This document shows positions 55,803 through 64,000 of a stretch of 64,000 nucleotides of DNA, in pieces. The position numbers and the translations under genes were made by a program. Under the pieces are notes generated by a model that saw only the letters and a program-made list of their open reading frames with translations, was not told the origin of the DNA and did not search any database. Numbering within the stretch: the stretch's first letter is position 1; each line of letters begins with the position of its first letter. This DNA is from Arsukibacterium tuosuense (GTDB lineage Bacteria > Pseudomonadota > Gammaproteobacteria > Enterobacterales > Alteromonadaceae), in assembly GCF_900215315.1 (NCBI RefSeq), contig NZ_OBEB01000003.1:62001-126000 (forward strand). The letters are read 5' to 3'.

Positions 55803-57185
55803 ATGATTATCAGTGCTTTTGACATGTTCAGTATTGGCATTGGCCCTTCCAGTTCGCACACTGTGGGCCCGATGCGTGCCGCTAAAAAATTTACCGATAA
55901 CCTCAGTGAAGCTTCAGTGCTGGAAAAGGTCGCCAGCATCAAAGTAGAACTGTATGGCTCACTGGGTCAGACCGGCGTGGGCCATGGTACCGGCAAGGCG
56001 GTGATCCTTGGTTTATCCGGGTATTTACCGGAAACCATCGATCCGGATACCATCGACGGTTTGTTAAAACAAGTACACGACAGCCAGCAGCTGCAACTGG
56101 CGCAAAGCCACAGCGTAAAATTTCCGCGCGAAGGCGCTATTGTGTTTCACCGACGCAAAACCTTAAAAGAACACTCCAACGGCATGGAACTGGTGGCGTT
56201 TGACAGCAGCAAAAACGAATTGCTGCGCGAAATATATTTTTCCATTGGTGGTGGCTTTATTGTTAAAGCCGAAGACTTTGCCAAAGAAAAAGAAGCGGCC
56301 AGTCAGTTTGCTGCCGACAATCCGCCCCCCTTTCCATTTGAATCCGGCGCCGAGCTGTTGGCCCTGTGCAAGGAAAATGGCTTGTCCATTTCCAGCTTAA
56401 TGCTGGAAAACGAAAAAGTGCTGCGCAAGCCAGCACAAATTGAAAGTGAACTGAACAATATCTGGTTAACCATGCGCGCCTGCATTGAGCGTGGCATTAA
56501 AACTGAAGGTATTCTGCCTGGCGGCTTAAAAGTAAAACGGCGGGCACCGGCACTTTACAAACGCCTGATATCAGAGAAAAGCAATGACCCGCTGCAGGTA
56601 ATGGACTGGGTAAACCTGTTTGCCCTGGCGGTAAACGAAGAAAACGCGGCCGGTGGCCGGGTCGTAACAGCCCCCACCAACGGCGCCGCCGGCATTATTC
56701 CGGCCGTGTTGATGTATTACGACAAGTTTATTCAGCCGGTCAGCCCGGAAATTGCGACTCGCTATCTGTTAGCAGCAGCTGCGATTGGCATTTTATATAA
56801 GAAAAATGCCTCTATCTCTGGCGCAGAAGTCGGCTGTCAGGGCGAGGTAGGCGTAGCCTGCTCAATGGCGGCAGCTGCGCTGACTGAAATTCAGGGCGGC
56901 ACGCCACTGCATGTTGAAAATGCCGCTGAAATTGGCATGGAGCATAACCTGGGCTTAACCTGCGATCCGGTCGGTGGCCTGGTGCAAGTGCCCTGTATTG
57001 AGCGCAATGCCATGGGTTCAATTAAAGCGATTAACGCCTCACGGCTGGCACTACGTGGTAGTGGCGATCAGAAAGTTTCACTGGATAAAGTGATTAAAAC
57101 CATGTGGGACACCGGCCGCGACATGCAAACCAAGTATAAAGAAACATCGCGTGGCGGGCTGGCGGTAAATATTATCGAGTGTTAA
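55803..57185 (+). CDS. sdaA: L-serine ammonia-lyase, single-chain
   Basis: A 460-residue iron-sulfur enzyme that converts L-serine to pyruvate and ammonia. It begins with [20 protein letters not shown] (beta domain), and the catalytic alpha domain follows from ~190. Cluster cysteines lie in [19 protein letters not shown] and [37 protein letters not shown] is typical. Length equals E. coli SdaA/SdaB. Single gene, convergent with a DUF2007 gene 10 bases on. Confidence 0.95.
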   Translation: MIISAFDMFSIGIGPSSSHTVGPMRAAKKFTDNLSEASVLEKVASIKVELYGSLGQTGVGHGTGKAVILGLSGYLPETIDPDTIDGLLKQVHDSQQLQLAQSHSVKFPREGAIVFHRRKTLKEHSNGMELVAFDSSKNELLREIYFSIGGGFIVKAEDFAKEKEAASQFAADNPPPFPFESGAELLALCKENGLSISSLMLENEKVLRKPAQIESELNNIWLTMRACIERGIKTEGILPGGLKVKRRAPALYKRLISEKSNDPLQVMDWVNLFALAVNEENAAGGRVVTAPTNGAAGIIPAVLMYYDKFIQPVSPEIATRYLLAAAAIGILYKKNASISGAEVGCQGEVGVACSMAAAALTEIQGGTPLHVENAAEIGMEHNLGLTCDPVGGLVQVPCIERNAMGSIKAINASRLALRGSGDQKVSLDKVIKTMWDTGRDMQTKYKETSRGGLAVNIIEC

Positions 57186-57195
57186 ACCGTAGCAG

Positions 57196-57459
57196 CTATT
57201 TTGCAGGTTCTGATGCCAGCAGCGGATCGTCCGGTTCGCTGCTGGTAGCAGTATTATCCTGATACTCTGCAATGACCTGCTCAGCTTGCTCACTGTCTTC
57301 ATCCTGCACCAAAATATTGGCAATACCCAGCGGTGCCACATCGCCGACAGCACCCTGCAGATAATGCCCACCAACATGCGCTTCGATACCATAAGACTGC
57401 AGCATTCCGGCGACAATATGTGCCTCCAGAATATCGTTCGCTTTAAAAATTATTTTCAT
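57196..57459 (-). CDS. DUF2007 domain protein (PII-like)
   Basis: An 87-residue soluble protein with the DUF2007 start MKIIFKANDILEAHIVAGML and GIEAHVGGHYLQGAVG, folding like a small ferredoxin-type signal transducer. The C-terminal ~15 residues (TSSEPDDPLLASEPAK) are a disordered tail. Often described as putative signal-transducing proteins; ligand unknown. It lies downstream of the lactate permease gene on the other side of sdaA, with 29 bases to the permease stop. Confidence 0.85.
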   Translation of the reverse strand: MKIIFKANDILEAHIVAGMLQSYGIEAHVGGHYLQGAVGDVAPLGIANILVQDEDSEQAEQVIAEYQDNTATSSEPDDPLLASEPAK

Positions 57460-57488
57460 ATTTACCTTACAACACTTGCCTTAACAGC

Positions 57489-59123
57489 TTACCGTAACAG
57501 CAACCATGCCACGCTACTGGCAGCTAAACAGTAAAATAACATCGGCCACAGCGTATAGCGAATAATATCCCCTTCACGCCCATGTAAATTGACGACACTG
57601 GCAGCCGCCACCACATTAACCACGCAAATCATATTGCCGGCATTGGCGCCCAGCATCTGCAATGCCAGTGTTAAGCTTAGTGGCAAATCGGCTTGTGTAG
57701 CCATTGCTTGTTGAAAACTGCCAAACATTAAATTGGAAAACGTAGCTGAACCGGCAATAAAGGAGCCCAGGGCGCCGATAAAAGGCGCTATCCATACCCA
57801 GCTATCGGCCAGATAGTGGGCAGCTTCTGCAGCCAATGCTAAGGGCATGGCCGGCAACCCCGCACTATTAACGTCAGATTGCAGAAAAATCCGGACCATC
57901 GGCACCGCGCCGGCCAAGGCAATAGCCGAAGGAAGTAACATCCGGCCACTGAGCCTCAGCGCGCTCAGCAGCACAGGTGTGGAGCCACCCCATAAGTAGC
58001 AGCTGACCAGTGCAACCAGCACAAACAAGCTGCCAGGCAAATAGAGCGGGCTAACGGTTACTGCCAGCTCCGTACCAAAAATAGCGGGCCAGTGCCAGGC
58101 TGGTTGCTGTAATGCGGCTTGCAACGGTAAGGCCGGGATCCGGCTTAATACCAGCAATATTGCCACCAGCACATAAGGTAACCAGGCACGCCATAACGGC
58201 ATGAGCGGTGTTAACCGTGCAGTTGGTATGGTAACGATAGATGACTGAGCTGACGGCTTATCTGTGCGCTGCTCAGACAGACTGCGACCAAATACCCATG
58301 GCCGGGCAGGCAGCAATATCCGGTAGCGGGCGGCGGTGCAAATCAGTACCAGCCCGATTAAGGCTCCGACAACCGATGGAAATTCCGGCCCCAACAATAG
58401 CGCTACCAGGTAGGCAGGAACGGTAAAGGCTAAACCACTTAGCAACGCAAAGGGGGCTATAGCAAAACCGGCGCGCCAGCTTTTTTGCTCACTGAAAAAG
58501 CGGGTTAACATAATGACCATCAACAGTGGCAACCAGGACGCTACCAAAATATCAATACTAATGGCGGTTAGTGCCACCTGCAGCACAGTATCAGGCCCGA
58601 TGCCCGGCACACCCTGGGCAATACCAACCAGTACCGGGGTACCCACCGCCCCAAATGAAACCGCGCTGGAATCGGCTACCAGCGCCAGTACTACGGCTGC
58701 CAGCGGGCTGAAACCCAGGGCAACCAGCAGCGGCGCGGCAATAGCCGCGGGGGTGCCGAAACCGGCGGCGCCTTCTAAAAAACTACCAAAAAGCCAGGCA
58801 ATAATGATCAATTGCACCCGCTTATCGGCTGAAATGGCAGCAAAACCAGTTTCAATTACGCCAATCGCGCCGGTCAGCTTCAGCACATTAAGCAATAAGA
58901 TGGCACCAAACACTATCCATAAAATGGTAACGGCTATCACCAGCCCTTCCGCAGCGGCTGCCGCCAGCTGCACCAGTGGCACCTGCCACACCAGCAAGGC
59001 CAGTACTGCACAAATAACCAGGCTCAGCGGCATAGCCCGGCGTGCAGGCATTCGCAGCAGTACCAGCAGGATAAACACACTTAACAGCGGCATCGCCGCT
59101 GTTAACCATTGCAAGACAGTCAT
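57489..59123 (-). CDS. lldP: L-lactate permease, LctP family
   Basis: A 544-residue polytopic protein with about 14 transmembrane helices. [20 protein letters not shown] and [17 protein letters not shown], ending in [16 protein letters not shown], are LctP signatures. It imports L-lactate (also glycolate) by proton symport. No lactate dehydrogenase gene (lldD or lldEFG) is adjacent, so the substrate is by family. It lies 38 bases downstream of the RND permease stop on the same strand, but the two probably have different transcripts. Confidence 0.92.
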   Translation of the reverse strand: MTVLQWLTAAMPLLSVFILLVLLRMPARRAMPLSLVICAVLALLVWQVPLVQLAAAAAEGLVIAVTILWIVFGAILLLNVLKLTGAIGVIETGFAAISADKRVQLIIIAWLFGSFLEGAAGFGTPAAIAAPLLVALGFSPLAAVVLALVADSSAVSFGAVGTPVLVGIAQGVPGIGPDTVLQVALTAISIDILVASWLPLLMVIMLTRFFSEQKSWRAGFAIAPFALLSGLAFTVPAYLVALLLGPEFPSVVGALIGLVLICTAARYRILLPARPWVFGRSLSEQRTDKPSAQSSIVTIPTARLTPLMPLWRAWLPYVLVAILLVLSRIPALPLQAALQQPAWHWPAIFGTELAVTVSPLYLPGSLFVLVALVSCYLWGGSTPVLLSALRLSGRMLLPSAIALAGAVPMVRIFLQSDVNSAGLPAMPLALAAEAAHYLADSWVWIAPFIGALGSFIAGSATFSNLMFGSFQQAMATQADLPLSLTLALQMLGANAGNMICVVNVVAAASVVNLHGREGDIIRYTLWPMLFYCLAASSVAWLLLR

Positions 59124-59161
59124 TGGTTCAGTTCATCGCCTCCTGCCCGCAGTAGGTGTTG

Positions 59162-62100
59162 CTAGTAACCACCTTCGCTTAATACTGGCTGTCCCGCATC
59201 AGCTTGCTCATCAAAACCGGCATTATTGCTCTCACTTCTTCCGGCCTGCAACGTCAGTATAAGCAAAATAATAAAGCCAAGCAGTGGGACGATCAGTAAT
59301 AGTGCCCACCAGCGGCTGAACTGCAGATCAGTTAATCGCCGGCATATTGCTGCAGTAATTGGCAGCGTCATCGCGATTAAGTAGGTCAGCGCGATTATGC
59401 CATTTGGCAGCAAACCGGTACTGGCGACAATGGCGTCGACAATCAGCAACACCACTAACAGCAACATATGAACCAAGAAAAACTGCCAGAATTCGCGGCG
59501 GCTGTCAGGCTGATTAAACAAGGCATAGCTGCGAATAGCCCGGCCAAAGCTGCTGATGGCCTGTGGTACCGTTTTCTTAGTATCTTCCAGAATCACATAT
59601 AAAGCGGGTATCAACACCAGGGTAATTACTGTGGCGAACAAGATACCAAACGCCAGTGATACCGCCATTGGCACCACAATTTTGGCTTGTAAGCTGCGCT
59701 CAAGTACTATTGGCGCCAGACCAACAAAGGTGGTCAGTGACGTTAGCAGAATAGCCCGGAAGCGCTGGGTACCTGCCTCAACCACTGCCTGGCGCACAGC
59801 GATGCCCTGCGCCCGGGCCCGGTTAACAAAGTCGACCATAATTAAACTGTCGTTTACCACTACCCCGGCCAGCGCCACCAGGCCGAAAATCGACATAATG
59901 CTCATGCTCAGTCCCAGCAGCATATGGCCAACAACAGCACCAATTAAGCCAAACGGGATCACACTCATGATGATTAACGGCTGGCTGTATGATTTGAGCG
60001 GAACAGCCATCAGTGCATAAATAGCAAACATTGCCAGCACCGCGGCTTTCATTAAGTCGACCCGGGCATCAATTTCATCCTGACTGGCACCATCCAGCGA
60101 GCCGGTAACACCCAGATATTTTTGCTCCAGTTCTTTAATCACTTTGCTTTGTATTTCCCGCACCACCACGCTCGGTTCTATCAGGGTTTTGTCTGCGGCG
60201 GCGGTGATGGTCACTGCCCGCTCACCATTTACCCGGTTAATAGCACTGAAACTGGGTTGCATGGTATAGCTGGCGACACGGGAGAACGGCACTTCGCCGC
60301 CGTTGGCAGTGCGAATACGCATATTCTCTAAATCGCCAATGGAGCGGCGCTCTTCCCGCGGGTAACGGACCATCACCTTTATTTCTTCACCGTTGCGCTG
60401 CAGCCGCTGCGCTTCTGCACCATAAAAGCCATAACGCACCTGGCGGGCTAAATCGGCCAGGCTAATACCCAGGAGATCAGCTTCGGGTTTTAACGCCAGT
60501 ACAATCTCATCATTGCCACCGAGCAGGTTGTCTTCAATATCAAACACGCCGGCATAATCTGCTAATCTGGCTTTCAACTCTTCGGTTGCCAGCTGCAGGT
60601 TCTGCAGATTGGTACCACGCAATTGCAGCGCAATATCGGCCCCACCGCCACCCATGGTAGAGCTGTTAATTTTAAACGATTTTAAACCTGGAATTTCCGG
60701 TACCTGTTCACGCCAGCGCCGGGCAATTTCAAAGCCGTCAATTTCACGATTTTCGCTTTTTTCCAATTCCACCACCAATTGGCCAGCGGTATCGCTGTTT
60801 AAAAATACCAGGCGGTGTTTAATCACATCTTCGTTAAATTCGCGGCCAAGTTCAGTATTAGCGCGCAGTAAGGCGGTTTCAATTTCCTGCATTGCCAACA
60901 CGGTAGCTTCGTTCGACGCGCCCTCTTCCATTTGCACGTTAGCCTGAATAAAGTCACTGGGAATATCCGGGAAAAATACCCAGCGCACGAAACCACCCTG
61001 CATCACACCAATCATTAGAATCAGCATGGCGAAAAAACAGGCCATCGTCAGGTAGCGTAAGCGGATACAACGCTCGATAAAAGGCTTGTATGTATTGTGA
61101 ATAAACCGGAATAAACCACGCGATACCGCTTCCCGTATCCGCTTTAATGTGTTGCTGCCAAAGCGGCCGACTGCATATATACCACCTTTGTCCGGATCCC
61201 AGGGTTTGGTATCCATATTAGCGATATGGGTCGGTAAAATCAGTTTCGATTCGATAATCGAGAACACCAGACACAGCACCACCACCCAGGCAATCGATTC
61301 CCAGATAGCCGACATGCCGCCACCCACCATTAACATCGGCACGAAAGCCGCAATGGTTGTTAACACACCGAATGTCGCCGGCATTGCGACTTTCTTGGCA
61401 CCGGCAATCACTGCTGCCGTCGATTTACCGCGTTTTTCTATTTCAGTGTAGGCACTTTCACCAATAATAATGGCGTCATCAACCACTATCCCCAGCACCA
61501 GAATAAAGCCGAACAAACTGATCATGTTAATTGAGACGTCAAACATCGGCAGCGGTAGCATTGCCAATGCACCGAGAAAACACACCGGAATACCGACCAT
61601 AACCCAGAACGCGACCCGGAACTCCAGGAATAAGGTTAGTGCCAGTAACACCAGTAGCACGCCATATATCAGGTTACTGGACATAAGATCGAGCCGCCCC
61701 TGCAGATAGTAGCTGGAGTCCCCCCAGTAATCTAACTGGACACTGGGTGGCAGGCTGGCTTTTTTGTCTTTTACGTATTGTTTTACAGTATCAGCAATCT
61801 GCAAGGTATCATCTTCACCAACCGCATCAATCCTTATTGAAACGCTGTTTTTACCATCAAAGGTCGCCAGCCGGCTGCGTTCAATAAAGCCGTCGTTCAC
61901 AGTGGCAATTTCACCCAGGGTCAGCCGGCTGCCGTCGGCAAATTTCAGCAACACAATATTGTCAAAGTCGATCTGGTTATAGGCCTGGCCTTTAGTACGC
62001 AGCAGAATATTGCCGCTTTCAGAGCGAATAGCCCCACCGGGCAAATCGACCGAACTGGCCCGGATTGCTGCCACCACCTGATCCAGGGTTAAACCATATT

Positions 62101-62683
62101 CTTTTAATTTAAGTTCGGGTACCTCAACTGCTACTTCGTAATCACGAGCCGCTATCACGTCAACTTTGCTGACCCCCGGACGTTTTTTTATTTCATCCCG
62201 GATGTCCTTGGCAAGTTCCTTTAACGTGCGCTCAGGGGCGTCGCCATAAAGCGATAACCACATTACATTGCTTTGAAACCGGACCCGGTACACCACCGGC
62301 CGTTCAGTTTGCTCAGGTAATGACGAAATTGAACCCACCTGGGTTTTAATCTCATCCATGACCTCCTGCACCTCATAGTTTGAAGCTACTTCAACCCGGA
62401 TAGTCGCCAGGCCTTCAACTGCAGTGGAACGGATCCGCTTAATGCCGTTTACGCCCCGCAGGCTTTGCTCAATCTTATCGATAACGCCGGTTTCCACCTC
62501 CTGCGGCGCAGCGCCCAGATATGGCACCCGGATATTGACAACTTCAAGTTCTATTTCAGGAAATGCCTGCTTTTTGATGGTCATTACCGACGCAATACCC
62601 GCTACCAGAATAATGGCCATCAGCAAATTGGCTGCTACGCTATTACGGGTAAACCAGGCAATAATACCTTTATTGGTATCCAT
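59162..62683 (-). CDS. RND efflux permease with fused C-terminal DUF805 domain
   Basis: A 1173-residue inner-membrane pump of the HAE/AcrB type, over 100 residues longer than the usual ~1030-1050. The N-terminal half has GIVVDDAIIIGES (the proton-relay Asp pair) and the C-terminal half VALAGVVVNDSLIMVDFVN. From residue ~1051 on comes a separate domain: FNQPDSRREFWQFF, three to four helices, ITAAICRRLTDL, SRWWALLLIVPLLGFIILLI; this is the DUF805 pattern. It works with the adaptor encoded upstream (1 nt gap) and an outer-membrane channel not present here. The role of the fused domain is unknown. Confidence 0.9.
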   Translation of the reverse strand: MDTNKGIIAWFTRNSVAANLLMAIILVAGIASVMTIKKQAFPEIELEVVNIRVPYLGAAPQEVETGVIDKIEQSLRGVNGIKRIRSTAVEGLATIRVEVASNYEVQEVMDEIKTQVGSISSLPEQTERPVVYRVRFQSNVMWLSLYGDAPERTLKELAKDIRDEIKKRPGVSKVDVIAARDYEVAVEVPELKLKEYGLTLDQVVAAIRASSVDLPGGAIRSESGNILLRTKGQAYNQIDFDNIVLLKFADGSRLTLGEIATVNDGFIERSRLATFDGKNSVSIRIDAVGEDDTLQIADTVKQYVKDKKASLPPSVQLDYWGDSSYYLQGRLDLMSSNLIYGVLLVLLALTLFLEFRVAFWVMVGIPVCFLGALAMLPLPMFDVSINMISLFGFILVLGIVVDDAIIIGESAYTEIEKRGKSTAAVIAGAKKVAMPATFGVLTTIAAFVPMLMVGGGMSAIWESIAWVVVLCLVFSIIESKLILPTHIANMDTKPWDPDKGGIYAVGRFGSNTLKRIREAVSRGLFRFIHNTYKPFIERCIRLRYLTMACFFAMLILMIGVMQGGFVRWVFFPDIPSDFIQANVQMEEGASNEATVLAMQEIETALLRANTELGREFNEDVIKHRLVFLNSDTAGQLVVELEKSENREIDGFEIARRWREQVPEIPGLKSFKINSSTMGGGGADIALQLRGTNLQNLQLATEELKARLADYAGVFDIEDNLLGGNDEIVLALKPEADLLGISLADLARQVRYGFYGAEAQRLQRNGEEIKVMVRYPREERRSIGDLENMRIRTANGGEVPFSRVASYTMQPSFSAINRVNGERAVTITAAADKTLIEPSVVVREIQSKVIKELEQKYLGVTGSLDGASQDEIDARVDLMKAAVLAMFAIYALMAVPLKSYSQPLIIMSVIPFGLIGAVVGHMLLGLSMSIMSIFGLVALAGVVVNDSLIMVDFVNRARAQGIAVRQAVVEAGTQRFRAILLTSLTTFVGLAPIVLERSLQAKIVVPMAVSLAFGILFATVITLVLIPALYVILEDTKKTVPQAISSFGRAIRSYALFNQPDSRREFWQFFLVHMLLLVVLLIVDAIVASTGLLPNGIIALTYLIAMTLPITAAICRRLTDLQFSRWWALLLIVPLLGFIILLILTLQAGRSESNNAGFDEQADAGQPVLSEGGY

Positions 62684-62684
62684 A

Positions 62685-63923
62685 TTACTGCCCCTTTACA
62701 TTGTCTGTATTGTCAGCTTTGGCCGCAGCGGCATCAGCCAGCTGTGTGGGCTGAACTGTTTCATCGTCAGCCTGAGTTTCCCCGGCAATCCGCACAACTG
62801 TGCCGGCCAACGGATTGGAAATTGCAGACAACGCTAATTGATCAGTCGGTTCTAAACCAGCCTGAATATAAGCAAAATCACTGGTGGCCCGGTCTACTGT
62901 TACCTGGCGAAACTGCAGCGTATTGTCTTTATCTACCACCAGTACCTGATTACCAGGCAATAACAGGTGGCGTGCGACTTTGACGACTTGCTCTGCCTGA
63001 GTTCCAACAATAGTGGCACCGACAAAGCGGCCAAAATTTAATACCGGTTGCCCCTGGCTGTTGCGCTGATAAGGGTCGGTCACTTCGGCCACCACGTAAA
63101 TCACCCGGCTGCGCTCATCCAGAATACCTTCGGTTCTGACCAGCTTTGCCGGCCACGCCAGTTGCTGGCCAGCAACGGTGCTGCTCAGCGTTACCTTGTT
63201 GTTGTCAGACTCTACCGCTCCCGGCATTGCTAAAAATGCCATATCGGTATCGGTCAGCGGTAAGCGAATCTCAGCGACATCTGTGCCGACAATACTACCC
63301 AGTACCGTACCGCGGCTGATAAACTGGCCAAGATTAGCCGCGCGGCTGCGCACCATGCCATCGTAAGGCGCGCGAATTTCAGTACGAGCCAGGTCACGTC
63401 TGGCTCGCTCCAGTTCCGCCTCTGCCGACTGCACACTGGCCAGGGCACTGGCTAATTGCGGTTGGCGTAAGCCCAGCGCCGGGGCGGTGCCATCGGTAAA
63501 GGATCGCCACTCTTCCTCTGCAACTCTTACCCGGGCTTTTTCTTCCGCCAGCATAGCCTGCGCATTCGCCAGCGCGGCCTGCGCCGCTTTGACATTAGTG
63601 AGGTAGTCGCTTTGCTCTACCGTTACCAGTAAGTCATCTTTCTTAAAAAAGCCACCGGCAACAAATTGTTCAGCAACAGCCACAACCCGGCCATTTACCT
63701 CTGAAATTAAGCTGGTTTCCAGTTTAGGGGTTACCATGCCCTGCGAACTGATTTGATAAACAATGTTGTCCGGCTCGATTACTGCCGCATTTACCAGAAT
63801 CGCCGGCCTGCTTTCATCATTTTTTTCTGGAGGCTGGCGTAACATTGATAACCCTACAGCACCTGCTATCGCTACCACTACAACTAACAAAGGAAGTATT
63901 ACTTTTACAAAGAAAGACGACAT
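62685..63923 (-). CDS. RND efflux periplasmic adaptor (membrane fusion protein)
   Basis: A 412-residue adaptor with an N-terminal anchor helix (VILPLLVVVVAIAGAVGL). The lipoyl halves are EQFVAGGFFKKDDLLVTVEQ and TEIRAPYDGMVRSRAANLGQ, separated by an alpha-helical hairpin (~110-180); a beta-barrel and membrane-proximal domain follow. The C-terminal ~30 residues are an acidic, disordered tail (ETQADDETVQPTQLADAAAA). It is directly upstream of the RND permease gene with a 1-nt gap, one operon. Substrate not readable from sequence. Confidence 0.92.
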   Translation of the reverse strand: MSSFFVKVILPLLVVVVAIAGAVGLSMLRQPPEKNDESRPAILVNAAVIEPDNIVYQISSQGMVTPKLETSLISEVNGRVVAVAEQFVAGGFFKKDDLLVTVEQSDYLTNVKAAQAALANAQAMLAEEKARVRVAEEEWRSFTDGTAPALGLRQPQLASALASVQSAEAELERARRDLARTEIRAPYDGMVRSRAANLGQFISRGTVLGSIVGTDVAEIRLPLTDTDMAFLAMPGAVESDNNKVTLSSTVAGQQLAWPAKLVRTEGILDERSRVIYVVAEVTDPYQRNSQGQPVLNFGRFVGATIVGTQAEQVVKVARHLLLPGNQVLVVDKDNTLQFRQVTVDRATSDFAYIQAGLEPTDQLALSAISNPLAGTVVRIAGETQADDETVQPTQLADAAAAKADNTDNVKGQ

Positions 63924-64000
63924 GACTTACCCACCTGTCAAAATTAACTAGCTGTATCTTAATCGTTACTGCAGCAATTGTATTGCAGCGACTGTTAATC

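Noticed and set aside
58513-59262. 249-codon plus-strand open frame antisense to the lactate permease
   Set aside because: It mirrors the GC-rich hydrophobic codons of the permease, gives a low-complexity Ser/Thr/Ala protein, and runs across two genes.

Overview
The window is a stretch of chromosome from a free-living, aerobic Gammaproteobacterium. Gene content (arginine succinyltransferase genes, class I fumarase, L-lactate permease, single-chain serine deaminase, a GlyGly-CTERM protease, MASE1-GGDEF, large propeller-amidohydrolases), the moderate GC content and the DUF families present suggest Rheinheimera, Alishewanella or a close relative. That placement is an inference from gene content, not a sequence match. 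I see no rRNA, tRNA, transposase, prophage or CRISPR array.

Layout. 0.2-3.2 kb: a tightly overlapping triad of a short CstA permease, a 90-residue protein ending Cys-Cys-stop and a cysteine-free ArsA-type ATPase. 3.2-4.5 kb: a small secreted protein and a DUF3667 membrane protein. 4.6-12.0 kb: a tripartite ABC export operon (adaptor, ATPase, two MacB-like permeases) followed by its own NtrC-type response regulator and sensor kinase; the intergenic DNA in front carries a GG-N10-GC sigma-54 promoter and two GCGGACA-type palindromes. 12.0-17.8 kb: DUF1840, glpK, pcp, a c-di-GMP-I riboswitch in front of a DUF3718 secreted protein, a CPA2 antiporter, MgtC and DUF1289. 17.9-27.6 kb: a propeller-amidohydrolase, SirB2, a group of very small genes, a SOUL lipoprotein, an AraC-type regulator with an amidohydrolase, a lipoprotein and two crcB genes.

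27.7-34.8 kb: secreted and periplasmic proteins on the minus strand: a metalloprotease with calcium-binding repeats and a rhombosortase-type tail, an FG-GAP repeat protein, a periplasmic solute-binding protein, a serine hydrolase and a 4-TM protein. 35.0-38.8 kb: arginine catabolism (astC, astA, DUF1338) with a divergent Lrp-family regulator. 38.8-44.1 kb: ChrA, a 5'-nucleotidase-type lipoprotein, a MASE1 diguanylate cyclase and a HIT protein. 44.2-48.4 kb: glutathione-dependent formaldehyde detoxification (adhC, fghA) with a divergent LysR regulator and a DsbA-family protein. 48.5-59.1 kb: thiolase, S9 peptidase, fumarase, pabB-nudL, sdaA, DUF2007 and lactate permease. 59.2-63.9 kb: an RND efflux pair whose permease carries a fused DUF805 domain.

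The most unusual signals are non-coding. Three copies of a ~105-bp foldback element bracket fghA and adhC. Their central sequence is conserved, but the outermost arms differ between copies while staying complementary within each copy. A differently sequenced element of similar design lies at 55.57-55.69 kb. Next in interest are the riboswitch with a mutually exclusive terminator, the sigma-54 control region, the CstA/CC/ArsA triad, the RND-DUF805 fusion and a 44-bp duplicated gene end about 3 kb apart. c-di-GMP signalling appears twice: the riboswitch at 14.7 kb and the cyclase at 42.2-43.7 kb.
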